Source: Celerinatantimonas diazotrophica (GTDB lineage: Bacteria > Pseudomonadota > Gammaproteobacteria > Enterobacterales > Celerinatantimonadaceae). From it: DNA of 64,000 nucleotides. The notes below the pieces were generated by a model, which searched no databases, was not told where the DNA came from, and saw nothing but the letters and a program-made list of their open reading frames with translations. This document shows, piece by piece, positions 31,254-41,463 of this stretch. Both the position numbers and the translations under genes were made by a program. Each line of letters opens with the position of its first letter. The stretch's first letter is position 1. Where the stretch lies: NCBI RefSeq assembly GCF_004339545.1, contig NZ_SMGD01000012.1:62001-126000 (forward strand), read 5' to 3'.

Positions 31254-31607
31254 GTGTCCATTACGAACAAAACAGATGAAGAGCTGATTGCCATAGCTCT
31301 GCCGATGATTGATACCGTCATCAAAGCCTCGAATCAAAAAGATTGGGATTTGTTTAGTATGTATCAAACCGAGGCAGAAGCTCAGGATCCAGAAAACAAA
31401 AATAACGTGCTCAAACTATGGGAAGAGAATGAGCTTTTCACCTCTTTAAATCTGGAACGAGAAATTCTGGGAGTACTGCGGCGTGAGCACATTGCGCAGA
31501 TTGTTTGGAAGCAGACGAGTCGTAAAGTACCTGGTGAATTTTTGGCGCGCTATTTCATTAAAGAAATAGATGGGCAAATAAAAGAAGTTGGTTTTTTGAT
31601 CCATTGA
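31254..31607 (+). CDS. Conserved-looking protein of unknown function
   Basis: A 117-residue soluble protein starting with GTG at 31254, after AAGGAGAG. The composition is ordinary, with an acidic N-terminal helix (TDEELIAIALPMIDTVIKAS) and a C-terminal strand-rich part (EFLARYFIKEIDGQIKEVGF). It recalls small alpha+beta (NTF2-like) folds, but I do not recognise a family. It lies 115 bases after the MFS gene and could be in its transcript. Confidence 0.6.
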   Translation: MSITNKTDEELIAIALPMIDTVIKASNQKDWDLFSMYQTEAEAQDPENKNNVLKLWEENELFTSLNLEREILGVLRREHIAQIVWKQTSRKVPGEFLARYFIKEIDGQIKEVGFLIH

Positions 31608-31689
31608 GTGCCCTGAATCGGGCAAGAACTATCCCAAAGCGTTCAGAGTAATTTGGGCCACGTTATCGATCAGCTATGGGGCTGTTATG

Positions 31690-31718
31690 ATAAAAGGCCA
31701 AAGCAATGCTTTGGCCTT
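31690..31718 (-). terminator. Intrinsic terminator of mrcA
   Basis: AAGGCCAAAGC and GCTTTGGCCTT form a perfect 11-pair stem. On the minus strand TTTTATC follows. It begins 10 bases after the mrcA stop and may also stop the convergent gene. Confidence 0.85.
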
Positions 31719-31727
31719 CTATCAATG

Positions 31728-34235
31728 CTAATAAATCTGATCCTGAATACTTTCATGCTCAGCATTATTTGGTCGGGCATATTGCGTTGGCTGCGTGCCA
31801 TCGATGAAGTATTCAAAGCGACTGGTGTAGTCAGTTTTGTTACTAAGCAGTCCGGTTTTATCATCGATACGCACGGTGACAATACCATTTGGTATTGGGA
31901 CCGGTTGCTCAGGTACACCCTTAAGCGCTTCTCGCATCAGTGAGATCCAAGCTGGTTGAGCTGTTTTACCGCCAAATTCTCCCCCATAAACCTGATCTTT
32001 ACCCAGATTATTGTTGTAACTCGTGTGGCCTAAATCGCGGTCGAAGTTATCGAAACCAACCCAACTCGTGACGACAATTCCTGGGGCGAAACCGGAGAAC
32101 CAAGCGTCTCGGGAAGCATTGGTTGTCCCACTTTTACCGTACAGGTCATCTCGATGCAGAGTGAGCGCGCGCCAGCCTGTGCCGTTCCAGCCGGTATGAT
32201 GTGCCCAACTGCCACCCCCAGTAATAACACTGTGCATAGCCTGAGCGACTAAGAAAGCATTCTGCGCCGAAATAATTCGCGGTGCTAACTGGCTCGCGTT
32301 GGCATACTGGATGGGACATTGTTGCAACGGGTTGCCTTTGATGCTGAGTAACTCTTTGATCGATGGGCTTTTGGCCGATTTATCACAATATCGGCAAGCA
32401 ATTTTAGGTTGTGCCTGATAGATGATTTGATCGGTTGAATCGCTAACATGGTCGATAAAATAAGGTGAAATTAAAAAACCACCATTTGCGAAAGTTGCGT
32501 ATCCGCGCACTAATTGCAGGGGAGTGAGTGATGCTGATCCCAGTGCAATGGTGTCATTGTGCGGCAATTCGTCTTTGTTAAAGCCAAATAGCTCTAAGTG
32601 TTTAATGACGCTATCGATACCCATTTTACGAACCAAGCGCACTGACACCACGTTTTTCGATTCAGCCAATGCCACGCGAAGACGCAGTGGGCCAGCATAC
32701 ACCGGGGGTGAGTTTTTCGGGCGCCAAGCGACACCGAGAGACTGATCCCATTGGTTGACTGGGGCATCATTGACCAGTGTTGCCAGTGTCATGCCACTGG
32801 CAAACGCATTTGAATAGATAAACGGCTTAATATTTGAGCCGACCTGACGGCGGGCCTGCGTCGCTCGGTTAAATTTACTTTGGTTATAACTGAAACCTCC
32901 GGAGATTGCTTCTATAGCGCCGTTTTGCGGATTGAGCGCGATGATCGCTGCGCTGGCATCCGGTAGCTGTGAGAGGCGATAATCATCCGAATCCTTCTCT
33001 TTAGTCACCCAGACAACATCACCAGGAGCTAAGATATCACTTGCTTGTTTGGGCTCTTTCCCTTGGCGGCTATCGGTAATAAAACGCCGGGCCCATTTCA
33101 TGCCGTCCCAGTTTAAAGTAATGTTTTTGCCACCTTTGAGTACAGCTTTGGCCTGTTGGCCATCAACCTGAGTAATGGCCGCGGCAATCAGATGGGCGTA
33201 GTTGGGTAATGTTTCCAGTTTGTGATTAATCTGGTCATGAGTAAGCTCTGGCTTCCCTGCTTTCCATAGATGCATAATCGGTCCGCGAAAACCATGGCGT
33301 TGGTCGTAATTGAGTAGATTTTGACGCAACGCATGTTCAGCTGCTAACTGGCGCTTTGCCGTGACAGTCGTATAGACCTTTAGTCCACGGGTATAGGCTT
33401 TATCACCATATTTAGCTTCCATCTGTTGGCGAACCATCTCGGCAAGATAGGGGGCGTGGACCTGAATTTCCGCGCCATGATAGGTTGCTGTCAGTGGCTC
33501 GAGACGCGTTTTTTCATAGGTTGCTTTGTCGATGTAGCCTTGCTCAAGCATTCGGCCTAACACGGTGTTGCGTCGATCTTTAGCACGCACCGGATCATGT
33601 AGTGGATTCAAGGCGGAGGGGGCTTTAGGTAGACCGGCGATCATGGCTATCTGCGCCAGAGTTAGCTGATTAACCGATTTGCCGTAATAAACCTGAGCTG
33701 CGGCGCCAACCCCATAGGCGCGATAACCTAACGCAATTTTATTCAAATAGAGATCGAGAATTTCATTTTTAGTTAAAACATGTTCAATCTGTAGGGCCAG
33801 GAAGATCTCTTTGATTTTACGAATATAGGTTTTCTCACGAGTGAGAAAGAAATTGCGGGCGACCTGCTGGGTAATTGTACTGGCCCCTTGCGATTTTTTA
33901 CCTGTGACCACGAGATTAATTGCCGCTCGTATAATCCCAATGGGGTCGATTCCTGGGTTTTGGTAAAAACGGGAATCCTCAGTTGCAATAAATGCCTGCT
34001 TCATTTTGAGCGGAATGTCTTGAATCGGCAGTGGGATTCGGCGTTTTTCGCCAAATTGTGAAATAAGTTTACCATCAGCAGTATAAACACGCATTGGTGT
34101 TTGCAACTGAACATCTTTTAGGGTGCTGACGTCTGGTAGTTCGGGACGTACATAGATATACATTGCACCGACACTTGCCGTGCCAACAATGGCACCGAGA
34201 AGCATGATCCCCAAAAGTCGTTTAAGCCACGTCAT
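31728..34235 (-). CDS. mrcA: Penicillin-binding protein 1A
   Basis: Bifunctional class A peptidoglycan synthase of 835 residues (E. coli 850). It has an N-terminal anchor helix (residues about 8-28), then the GT51 glycosyltransferase domain with ATEDSRFYQNPGID (catalytic Glu), SQGASTITQQVARN and KIKEIFLALQIE. An OB-like insert and the transpeptidase follow, with SNIKPF (active-site Ser), SKN and KSGTTN. It is divergent from the pilM-Q-like cluster, the standard gammaproteobacterial arrangement (ponA/pilMNOPQ). Confidence 0.96.
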   Translation of the reverse strand: MTWLKRLLGIMLLGAIVGTASVGAMYIYVRPELPDVSTLKDVQLQTPMRVYTADGKLISQFGEKRRIPLPIQDIPLKMKQAFIATEDSRFYQNPGIDPIGIIRAAINLVVTGKKSQGASTITQQVARNFFLTREKTYIRKIKEIFLALQIEHVLTKNEILDLYLNKIALGYRAYGVGAAAQVYYGKSVNQLTLAQIAMIAGLPKAPSALNPLHDPVRAKDRRNTVLGRMLEQGYIDKATYEKTRLEPLTATYHGAEIQVHAPYLAEMVRQQMEAKYGDKAYTRGLKVYTTVTAKRQLAAEHALRQNLLNYDQRHGFRGPIMHLWKAGKPELTHDQINHKLETLPNYAHLIAAAITQVDGQQAKAVLKGGKNITLNWDGMKWARRFITDSRQGKEPKQASDILAPGDVVWVTKEKDSDDYRLSQLPDASAAIIALNPQNGAIEAISGGFSYNQSKFNRATQARRQVGSNIKPFIYSNAFASGMTLATLVNDAPVNQWDQSLGVAWRPKNSPPVYAGPLRLRVALAESKNVVSVRLVRKMGIDSVIKHLELFGFNKDELPHNDTIALGSASLTPLQLVRGYATFANGGFLISPYFIDHVSDSTDQIIYQAQPKIACRYCDKSAKSPSIKELLSIKGNPLQQCPIQYANASQLAPRIISAQNAFLVAQAMHSVITGGGSWAHHTGWNGTGWRALTLHRDDLYGKSGTTNASRDAWFSGFAPGIVVTSWVGFDNFDRDLGHTSYNNNLGKDQVYGGEFGGKTAQPAWISLMREALKGVPEQPVPIPNGIVTVRIDDKTGLLSNKTDYTSRFEYFIDGTQPTQYARPNNAEHESIQDQIY

Positions 34236-34406
34236 TAAATATGGTTACCTGTTGGTGTCTTCATAAGAGTCAATTATATAGGTAACTGCGGTTATGATTC
34301 GACCCATTTTGTTGAAATAACATATTACTCTTTAATCCTCATTATTGATTTATTTATCACTAAAAGGCTAAACTAGCGCCTAACTTAGTCAAACCGGAGG
34401 ATGTTT

Positions 34407-35255
34407 GTGAGTCGTTATGCCGTTCTCGGCGTGAATCTGCAAGAGGATGCTATTCAGGCTGCTTTATATAATCCGGACCGGCCGACAAGGTTTTTTCACT
34501 GCGACTTTTTAACCTCCGGCAATTGGCCAGAAAATCTATGGCAACACAGTGAACGATTACTTAAGGCGATGGCTCAGATTAAGTCACAGCTGAATACAAA
34601 ACGTGTTCGTGTGATGTTTAATGTTCCACTGGCATGCATTCAGATGGGCATTATTTCACTGCCGTTGAACGAGCACCAATATAGCGATTATCAGATCGCC
34701 CAGGCGTGTCAGCGCAATGGTATGGATCTTTCTGCTAGCTGGCAGATTCAAATCCGTTGGTTGGCTAATGATCATCGCCATCCTGGTCATCAGCTCTTCC
34801 AAGCAGTCGGTGTCCCTAAACGTTTAATTGGTGTCATTGATGGTGTTTGTCGCACATTACACTGGCAATTAAGCTGTATTGATCTTGCTTGTTTTGCTCG
34901 TGCATATTGCTGGTGGCAGCAGCGACGGCCATGTGCGGGCCGATTTGCTGAGTTACATCTGGTGGCGCAGAACAATACGCTGGAAGTCTGTCTGTTTTTG
35001 GCTCGGCGTTTATTGGATTGGTGTCAAATTAGTCCAGTCAATCACCAGTCACTGGTCAATTATTTAGCTCAGTTGGGGCTATTATGGCGATGTTTGCCCG
35101 GAGTGCGATTAAAACAGGCGCGCATGTTTGGTGATGAACACTTATCGAATCTGGAATGTCCATTAGAGCAATTTGAGTTCAAGCTCGACGGTATTCATGA
35201 TGCTAGTCAAATGGCAGCTTTGGGTGGGGCGTTGAAGGTTTATGAGTGGCTATAA
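34407..35255 (+). CDS. PilM/HofM-like pilus assembly protein
   Basis: First gene of a pilMNOPQ-type cluster; about 282 residues, shorter than PilM proper (about 354). PilM is a cytoplasmic actin-like ATPase that anchors PilN. The N-terminal part (AVLGVNLQEDAIQAALY, VRVMFNVPLACIQM) resembles PilM/HofM, but the nucleotide-binding motifs are weak. I prefer the GTG at 34407, six bases after GGAGG; an ATG at 34401 abuts the ribosome-binding site. Family placement rests on context as much as sequence. The end overlaps the next gene by 14 bases. Confidence 0.75.
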   Translation: MSRYAVLGVNLQEDAIQAALYNPDRPTRFFHCDFLTSGNWPENLWQHSERLLKAMAQIKSQLNTKRVRVMFNVPLACIQMGIISLPLNEHQYSDYQIAQACQRNGMDLSASWQIQIRWLANDHRHPGHQLFQAVGVPKRLIGVIDGVCRTLHWQLSCIDLACFARAYCWWQQRRPCAGRFAELHLVAQNNTLEVCLFLARRLLDWCQISPVNHQSLVNYLAQLGLLWRCLPGVRLKQARMFGDEHLSNLECPLEQFEFKLDGIHDASQMAALGGALKVYEWL

Positions 35256-35685
35256 TTTTTCCCCAGACTCGCAAGCACCCCAACGGCTAAAACGTCACTA
35301 CCTTATATTCTTGTGGCTATTTATTGGGCTACTTGGATTGCATAACTGGCAACTTCATCAATCACTGTATTCGCAACAGCAATATCTTCATCAGCTGCCT
35401 CGCGTGCTAAAGCAGCAACATCATCTAAATCATCACGCGATTGACTGGGCTAAATGCCTTAAGGCGATCGCACGAGCATTGCCTGAGCAGATGTATCTTG
35501 AGCAGCTTGATTTTAAAAAGTCGCTTCTGCGACTGCAGGGAAAGACCCTAAATGCTAAGTGGCTAAAAAGCTATCAGCGTTCGTTGCGCCACTTAAATTG
35601 GGTAAAACACGTGCGTTTAGAGCAGTTAAAAGCTCCTATGGGTTCATCATCACAGTCATTCGTTTTAACCTTGAGTTTTAACTGA
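35242..35685 (+). CDS. PilN/HofN-like pilus assembly protein
   Basis: A 147-residue bitopic protein with a basic N-terminus, one helix at about residues 20-36 (YLIFLWLFIGLLGL) and a periplasmic domain. The ending pattern (LQGKTLNAKWLKSYQRSLRHLNWVKHVRLEQL) is the ferredoxin-like fold seen in PilN. It overlaps the PilM-like gene by 14 bases and the next gene by one base. PilN and PilO form the inner-membrane alignment complex of type IV pili. Confidence 0.75.
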   Translation: MSGYNFSPDSQAPQRLKRHYLIFLWLFIGLLGLHNWQLHQSLYSQQQYLHQLPRVLKQQHHLNHHAIDWAKCLKAIARALPEQMYLEQLDFKKSLLRLQGKTLNAKWLKSYQRSLRHLNWVKHVRLEQLKAPMGSSSQSFVLTLSFN

Positions 35686-36095
35686 TGCGTATTGAGAAAA
35701 GTTCATGGCATTGGATGCTTTGGATAATCATGGTACTTCTGCTAGGTATCGATTGGCTGCATTGTGCGTATGATGCTCATCAGCTACGCCAGCAGATTAT
35801 CTTAAAACAGAAGTTAGTTAGTGCTCACAAGAATAAAAAGAACGGCTCAAATCTGAAAATAAACCGTTCATGGCTCAGTGAATTGCCTTTTAAGTTAAAG
35901 GCGTACAAGCGACACGGAAATATGTTGATTTTAAATGGGCAAGGCGATTTTGCAGCATTGATTGCATGGTTAGGAAATCCGGCTAATTTGGCGATTAACG
36001 AGCGCATCCAACAAATTAACTTGTCTAAGTCCCCTAGTGCTAATGACTTAACCATTCGCTTGAAACTCTCGAATCGACAAGTGCGACCACGATGA
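35685..36095 (+). CDS. PilO/HofO-like pilus assembly protein
   Basis: A 136-residue protein with a single N-terminal helix (WHWMLWIIMVLLLGIDWL), then a basic coiled segment and a small periplasmic domain (NMLILNGQGDFAALIAWLGN). Canonical PilO is about 200 residues, so this is a short form like E. coli HofO. It is coupled to the gene before (one-base overlap) and after (four-base overlap). Confidence 0.7.
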   Translation: MRIEKSSWHWMLWIIMVLLLGIDWLHCAYDAHQLRQQIILKQKLVSAHKNKKNGSNLKINRSWLSELPFKLKAYKRHGNMLILNGQGDFAALIAWLGNPANLAINERIQQINLSKSPSANDLTIRLKLSNRQVRPR

Positions 36096-36523
36096 AAGTT
36101 TCTAAGTTGGTGGGTGGGCTACTGATATTGGTTACAGCGATGACTCAAGCGCAATCATCTGACGTTCCTCTTATCAGGGATCCATTTGTTCCTGGGCTGC
36201 AAACACTCAAACAGGAGCGGTCCAACCAAGATGCACTGAAACCAACCGAACCCCCTCATTGGCCATCCATGAAAAAGAAAAAGCTGAATGAAGTTGAGAC
36301 TCACCCTGAACGGCTGCTTAGATGCCCGTCGGGATGGCGTTATATAGGGCACATGGTGGTTTATCATCAATTACGAGCGCTTCTAAAACACCAACAACAT
36401 GTGTCGCAATTTTTTCAAGGACAGCAACTAGCAGGAACTGCATGGAAAATTCATATTATTGGCAGCGATCAACTGATACTTACCAACTTCAAGCGCAATT
36501 CTCACTGTGTATTAAAGCGTTAG
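36092..36523 (+). CDS. PilP/HofP-like pilus assembly protein
   Basis: A 143-residue exported protein. The N-terminal hydrophobic segment (VGGLLILVTAMTQAQS) looks like a cleavable signal peptide without a lipobox cysteine. Pilotin-like features are modest: RDPFVPG near residue 29 is the PilP-type motif, and the C-terminal beta domain (GWRYIGHMV..; WKIHIIGSDQLILTN) matches the PilP core. PilP links PilNO to the PilQ secretin. The next gene starts inside its 3' end in another frame. Confidence 0.75.
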   Translation: MKVSKLVGGLLILVTAMTQAQSSDVPLIRDPFVPGLQTLKQERSNQDALKPTEPPHWPSMKKKKLNEVETHPERLLRCPSGWRYIGHMVVYHQLRALLKHQQHVSQFFQGQQLAGTAWKIHIIGSDQLILTNFKRNSHCVLKR

Positions 36524-38091
36524 TCATCATCTTCTTAATTTGTAGTGGGTTCTATATTCGTTCAGTTAGGGCTCAGTCTATTCACGGTTTCATCAAACAA
36601 AGTAAGAATCATCATCGTCTGGAGTTAACGTTTGCACCAACATTGGTACATTATCGAGCGAGTGTGGACGGCAACCAAGTGCAATTATGGTTCGATTCTG
36701 CCGTCCAATTTCAAACTTCGCAGTTATCCAATATTCGTCGCCATAATCGTTTCATCGATACTATAACTTGGCAACCTAAACTAGCACGTTTAACGGTGAG
36801 CTTAGTGCCTAAGGTTTCAGCCTTAATTACCAAGTCTGAGCCGCCAGCGAATCTATTTATTACGTTGTCTCGCCGTCATCAACAGCATCGCTCGCTACAA
36901 ATTACCATGGATGTCGCGGATATGCCTGCTGGAGAATTATTACTATGGCTAGCTCGGCAACAGCACCAAAGTTTGTTACTCAAAGCGTCGAATTTACCCT
37001 CTATTAGTTTGTCGGTGTATCAGCAGAGCTGGCAGCAAGTTTTTCATTGGGTGCTAGATATCTGTAATTTGGTGGCCAGAGTTCATCAACACGGCTGGTA
37101 TGTTGAGTCAGTTGACGCATTAACCAAGCAAGAAAAAAGTCGCTTAGTGCAGCAAAAAATGGCCCAGAGATTAGCACCGTTGCAGACAGAGTTTATTAAA
37201 ATACGCTATGCGCGGGCAGCTAAACTGGCCAAAATTATCAATAAAGCGGCTAAGCACATTATTTCTTCGCGCAGTTCTATCTCGGCCGATGAACGCACCA
37301 ATACCATTATTCTTCGAGCGTTAGCATCAGAGCTGCCACAATTGCACCAATTAGTTCAACACCTCGACCTGCCGGTCCGTGAAGTAGCGATAGCATCCAA
37401 AATGGTGACGGTTAGCTCACAGGCTTCCAAAGAGCTGGGAATTCAGTGGCAGGCCGGATCAGCGCGTTCTATTGAACAAAGTACGCCAGATCAACTGAAC
37501 ATTAATTTGCCGGTTCCTTCACCAACGACAACAGCAACTTTCAAAGTGGCGAGGCTTGGGGTTGCTTCACAGCTCAATCTAGAACTCTCTGCGCTGGCCC
37601 AAGAAAATAAAGGTGAGATTATTGCCAGCCCGCAAATTACCACGCTTGACCGCCATAGCGCTTATATTGCACAGGGCCGTGAAATCCCTTATGTTGAGTC
37701 GGCTGCAAGCGGGGCAACTTCGGTTACTTATAAAAAAGCTGAGCTAAGTTTGAAGGTGACCCCGCAAATTACGCCAGATGATGGTATCATTCTAGATCTG
37801 TTGATTACGCAAAATAATGCTGGCGATGAGGTCAATACGTCGACTGGACGTGCTGTAACAATTAATACCCAAGAGATCAAAACTCAGGTACTGTTACAAA
37901 ATGGCGAAACTATCGTGCTAGGTGGCATTTATCAGCAACATAAACAAAAATCAGTTGAAAAAGTGCCTTTGTTGGGAGATATCCCCGGTATCGGTGGCTT
38001 ATTTCGTCATACCAGCGATCGGGTACAAAAAAATGAATTATTAATATTTGTAACGCCGACCATTATGACTTCGCAAAAGAAGGTGTTGTAA
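36442..38091 (+). CDS. PilQ/HofQ-type secretin
   Basis: Outer-membrane secretin of 549 residues for type IV pili or DNA uptake. I use the ATG at 36442 after AGGAACTGC; it is followed by a long n-region, a hydrophobic stretch (ALVIIFLICSGFYI) and a plausible cleavage after SVRAQ. Then come an AMIN-like beta domain, an STN/N0 domain (MDVADMPAGELLLWLA), an N1 domain (RYARAAKLAKII) and the secretin pore with VPLLGDIPGIGGLFR. It overlaps the PilP-like gene by 82 bases. Haemophilus comE is a close functional parallel, which suggests competence. Confidence 0.88.
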   Translation: MENSYYWQRSTDTYQLQAQFSLCIKALVIIFLICSGFYIRSVRAQSIHGFIKQSKNHHRLELTFAPTLVHYRASVDGNQVQLWFDSAVQFQTSQLSNIRRHNRFIDTITWQPKLARLTVSLVPKVSALITKSEPPANLFITLSRRHQQHRSLQITMDVADMPAGELLLWLARQQHQSLLLKASNLPSISLSVYQQSWQQVFHWVLDICNLVARVHQHGWYVESVDALTKQEKSRLVQQKMAQRLAPLQTEFIKIRYARAAKLAKIINKAAKHIISSRSSISADERTNTIILRALASELPQLHQLVQHLDLPVREVAIASKMVTVSSQASKELGIQWQAGSARSIEQSTPDQLNINLPVPSPTTTATFKVARLGVASQLNLELSALAQENKGEIIASPQITTLDRHSAYIAQGREIPYVESAASGATSVTYKKAELSLKVTPQITPDDGIILDLLITQNNAGDEVNTSTGRAVTINTQEIKTQVLLQNGETIVLGGIYQQHKQKSVEKVPLLGDIPGIGGLFRHTSDRVQKNELLIFVTPTIMTSQKKVL

Positions 38092-38246
38092 ACCAAGGGA
38101 ACTGATTTTGTGGTTGCCAAAACGGGGCGCAAACTGCGATAATCGCGCACCTGATCTTTGTTAATCAAAAAGGTTGGTTATGATGGTACTCCGCATTTTT
38201 GTCTACGCGGAGAAAAATTGACGCAATAGATTGTTAATATAGAGAC

Positions 38247-38765
38247 ATGGCTGAAAAACGAAATATTTTCCTAATCGGCCCAATGGGTGCCGGAAAAAGC
38301 ACCATTGGTCGTCATTTGGCTTCACAGCTACATATGCAGTTTTTTGATACTGACAGTGAAATAGAGCGCCGCACTGGTGCCGATATTTCATGGGTCTTTG
38401 ATGTCGAAGGTGAAGACGGCTTTCGAGCCCGCGAAGAGACAGTAATTGATGATATGACCCAACAACAAGGGATCATTTTGGCAACTGGAGGCGGCTGCAT
38501 AAAAAGTAAAGAAAGCCGAAATCGGTTGTCGGCTCGCGGTATTGTTGTCTATCTGGAAACATCTATTGATAAACAGTTTGCTCGCACGCAGCGTGATAAG
38601 CGTCGTCCTTTACTGCAAAACTGTGGAGATCCAAGAGAACGTTTGGAAGAGTTGGCCAAAGAACGCGGTCCGCTCTATGAAGAGATTGCTGATTATCGGG
38701 TTGTTACTGATGATCAAAGTGCCAAAGCAGTCGCTAATCAGATTATCGAACTGTTAGGCTTCTAA
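38247..38765 (+). CDS. aroK: Shikimate kinase I
   Basis: Phosphorylates shikimate at the 3-hydroxyl in chorismate synthesis. It has 172 residues (E. coli 173). The P-loop [11 protein letters not shown], the shikimate-binding DTDSEIERR and FRAREE, GGGC, and the lid RDKRRPLL are all in place. It is followed nine bases later by aroB. The 155 bases before it, after the secretin gene, probably contain its promoter. Confidence 0.97.
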   Translation: MAEKRNIFLIGPMGAGKSTIGRHLASQLHMQFFDTDSEIERRTGADISWVFDVEGEDGFRAREETVIDDMTQQQGIILATGGGCIKSKESRNRLSARGIVVYLETSIDKQFARTQRDKRRPLLQNCGDPRERLEELAKERGPLYEEIADYRVVTDDQSAKAVANQIIELLGF

Positions 38766-38774
38766 AGGGAGCAT

Positions 38775-39857
38775 ATGAAAAGACTAACCGTCGCACTAGG
38801 TGATCGAAGCTATCCCATTTCAATCGGGCCAGGCCTGTTAGGTCAGCCCGATTTTTTTCAGCAGGCTATCAAAGGCCGTCAGATTATGGTGGTGACCAAT
38901 GATACGGTTGGCCCATTATATCTTGATACATTAGTTAAAACGTTGTCGGCTTATCAGGTTGATGTGGTGACACTGCCTGATGGCGAGCAGTATAAAACGA
39001 GTGAAGTTTTAGATGACGTTTATAGTGCCTTGCTGGAAAAATGCCACGGCCGAGATACGACAATTGTCGCGTTAGGTGGTGGCGTGATTGGCGATATGGC
39101 TGGGTTTGCGGCGGCATGTTATCAGCGTGGAATCCCCTTTGTTCAGGTGCCGACGACATTGCTGGCCCAGGTCGATTCTTCTGTCGGTGGTAAAACGGCA
39201 GTTAATCATCGGCTTGGTAAAAACATGATTGGTGCTTTTTATCAGCCACAAAGTGTGGTCATCGATATCGATTGCTTAAAAACTCTTCCTGAACGCGAGT
39301 ATCGTGCTGGCATGGCTGAGGTCATTAAGTATGGCATCATCTATGATGGTGAGTTTTTTACTTGGCTAGAGAATCATTTAGACGCCTTACATGCACTGGA
39401 TGAACAGACGATTACGCACGCCATTTACCGCTGCTGTGAAATTAAAGCAGAGGTCGTTGCTAAAGATGAAACTGAACATGGCATTCGGGCGCTGCTTAAT
39501 CTAGGACATACGTTTGGTCATGCGATTGAAGCTCATCAAGGTTATGGCAATTGGTTGCACGGTGAAGCGGTGGCAACTGGCATGGTCATGGCCGCATTAT
39601 CTGCACAAAAATTAGGCTATCTCAATGATGGACAAGTTGAGCGGATCATTGCGCTGATTGATCAAGTAGGCCTTCCTGTCAAACCCCCGCAGGCAATGAG
39701 TATTGATGATTTTATGACGCACATGATGCGCGATAAAAAAGTCCTCAATCAACAATTGCGAGTCATCTTACCGACAACCATCGGATCAGCTATCATTACT
39801 GATGTACTGAGTCAGGCTGATATTGAAAGTGTCATAGGAGCACTCCGGGCAAGATGA
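38775..39857 (+). CDS. aroB: 3-dehydroquinate synthase
   Basis: Converts DAHP to 3-dehydroquinate, the second step of the shikimate pathway; NAD- and Zn-dependent. It has 360 residues (E. coli 362). [41 protein letters not shown], and the zinc ligands in [13 protein letters not shown] and [11 protein letters not shown] are visible. The stop overlaps the damX start (ATGATG), as in the E. coli aroK-aroB-damX-dam-rpe-gph superoperon. Confidence 0.97.
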   Translation: MKRLTVALGDRSYPISIGPGLLGQPDFFQQAIKGRQIMVVTNDTVGPLYLDTLVKTLSAYQVDVVTLPDGEQYKTSEVLDDVYSALLEKCHGRDTTIVALGGGVIGDMAGFAAACYQRGIPFVQVPTTLLAQVDSSVGGKTAVNHRLGKNMIGAFYQPQSVVIDIDCLKTLPEREYRAGMAEVIKYGIIYDGEFFTWLENHLDALHALDEQTITHAIYRCCEIKAEVVAKDETEHGIRALLNLGHTFGHAIEAHQGYGNWLHGEAVATGMVMAALSAQKLGYLNDGQVERIIALIDQVGLPVKPPQAMSIDDFMTHMMRDKKVLNQQLRVILPTTIGSAIITDVLSQADIESVIGALRAR

Positions 39858-41437
39858 TGCAAACTGCGTTGGTCGAGCTATCTTCCCAACACCAATTGCT
39901 TGAACGACTGGAAACTCTAACGCGTTTTTCCAGTCACATTATTTTTGTCCATGGTGATCCGGGTAGTGGTAAAACCACCCTGGCGAAAAGTTTGCTGGAC
40001 CGCTGTCAGTTTGCTAATCAAGCATGGATTTGTGTAGAACCTGAGTTAAGCGACTCGCAGATTCGTGAGCCGTTGCTTCAACAATGGCTCAGCGATCCGC
40101 TTTTTAATGCTGAGGATCCATTATGGGATAGCTTGTCCCGTAATCAGCAATCTGCAGGTGGTGCCCAGTTGTTGGTCGTCGATCAAGCTGAATTAGTGTC
40201 ACCTCAAATCTATGGTGAACTATTTGAGCTGGTTGAAAAGTATTCAGAACATTATAAAGATGCATTAAATGTCGTGTTTTTTTCATCAAGTCGATATCGC
40301 CAACTTGCTCGCGATTATAATTGGCAGGTGACGGATGTTTTAGAGTTAGAACTCGAGCCTCTTGATGAATACGAATCGAATCTTCTCGCCAAACAGCTTT
40401 TTGTTCGTGCGCAATATCAACCAAGTGTTGCTAACAAACAGGCGTTGGCCAAGTTAATCGAAGCTGCGCAAGGGAACCCTCGCGCTATTTGTCAGGTCGT
40501 TGAGCAAACTATTTCAGGAGCTGGGATCATGTCTGAAGAGCAGAACAAAGCACGCAAGCCCTATTTAATTTGGATGATCATTGCTGTCATTATTGCCGCC
40601 GTTGCCGGTTTGGCTGTGCAGTTATTGCATTCAAATGATCAACTTGAAGCGGAAAAGTCTGTGCCATTGAAGCCCAATAGCGAAATTCCGGTTGTCTTGC
40701 CATCGAAAAACCAATCGAACGACAATTCAACATCAACCGCTCAGGTAAATAGTGCTTCATCGACCGATGATGGGTCTTTGCAAAAAGATGATACCGCTGA
40801 ACTACCTGCACCAGTGGCCGATCAGACGATTACCAACAATGGCTCTCCTGACGTGGGGCAAAAACGCGTTGTTGTCGATGACAAAGTTGTTGATGAGCTT
40901 TTAAAAGCCCAGCAAGGAGCTGACGCTAACCAGCAAAGTGATGATAACGGTTCAGCCAATAGTGGGATGTCTTCTACTCAAGGGAAACAAGCTCAAGATA
41001 ATAGTGCCAGTAGCACTCAAAGTATGCCGGCGAATGATACTCAGAGCTCAGACAGCAATGCTCAAAATACGGCTTCGACTCCTGCTAGTTCTGGCTCATC
41101 TGCCAATACGGCCTCGAGTTCGAGTCCTGTTCGTAGTGGGGCCCAAGCGCAGGATACCGAAAGCGTATTAAGCGCTAAGGCGCCTAACCATTACACATTA
41201 CAACTGGGTGCGTTTAGCTCAATGCGCGCAGCGACTGATTTTGTCAAACAGGGTAGATTTTCTCCCGCTTGGGTTTATCCTTTCCAAGGTAGTTCACAAA
41301 TTCTCTATAAAGTGATTATGGGGGATTTTAGTTCTCGTCAGCAAGCTCTAACACAGAAACGCAAGTTAAAAGCCAAAGGCCAAGTGAGTCTGCTGAAATC
41401 TTTCCGCCAAGTTCAGTTTGAACTCAAGCAGTCATAG
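39854..41437 (+). CDS. damX: Cell division SPOR-domain protein DamX
   Basis: Inner-membrane septal protein of 527 residues. Residues about 30-215 form an AAA/STAND-like ATPase with P-loop [14 protein letters not shown]. coli DamX (428 residues) is shorter. A single helix follows ([19 protein letters not shown], about 236-255), then a long Ser/Gln/Asn-rich periplasmic linker and a C-terminal SPOR domain ([19 protein letters not shown]...) that binds denuded septal glycan. Many Vibrio-group DamX proteins keep this ATPase-TM-SPOR layout. The start may equally be the second ATG at 39857. Confidence 0.92.
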   Translation: MMQTALVELSSQHQLLERLETLTRFSSHIIFVHGDPGSGKTTLAKSLLDRCQFANQAWICVEPELSDSQIREPLLQQWLSDPLFNAEDPLWDSLSRNQQSAGGAQLLVVDQAELVSPQIYGELFELVEKYSEHYKDALNVVFFSSSRYRQLARDYNWQVTDVLELELEPLDEYESNLLAKQLFVRAQYQPSVANKQALAKLIEAAQGNPRAICQVVEQTISGAGIMSEEQNKARKPYLIWMIIAVIIAAVAGLAVQLLHSNDQLEAEKSVPLKPNSEIPVVLPSKNQSNDNSTSTAQVNSASSTDDGSLQKDDTAELPAPVADQTITNNGSPDVGQKRVVVDDKVVDELLKAQQGADANQQSDDNGSANSGMSSTQGKQAQDNSASSTQSMPANDTQSSDSNAQNTASTPASSGSSANTASSSSPVRSGAQAQDTESVLSAKAPNHYTLQLGAFSSMRAATDFVKQGRFSPAWVYPFQGSSQILYKVIMGDFSSRQQALTQKRKLKAKGQVSLLKSFRQVQFELKQS

Positions 41438-41463
41438 GTTGTTAAGCGTTGTTGGCAAGGACG

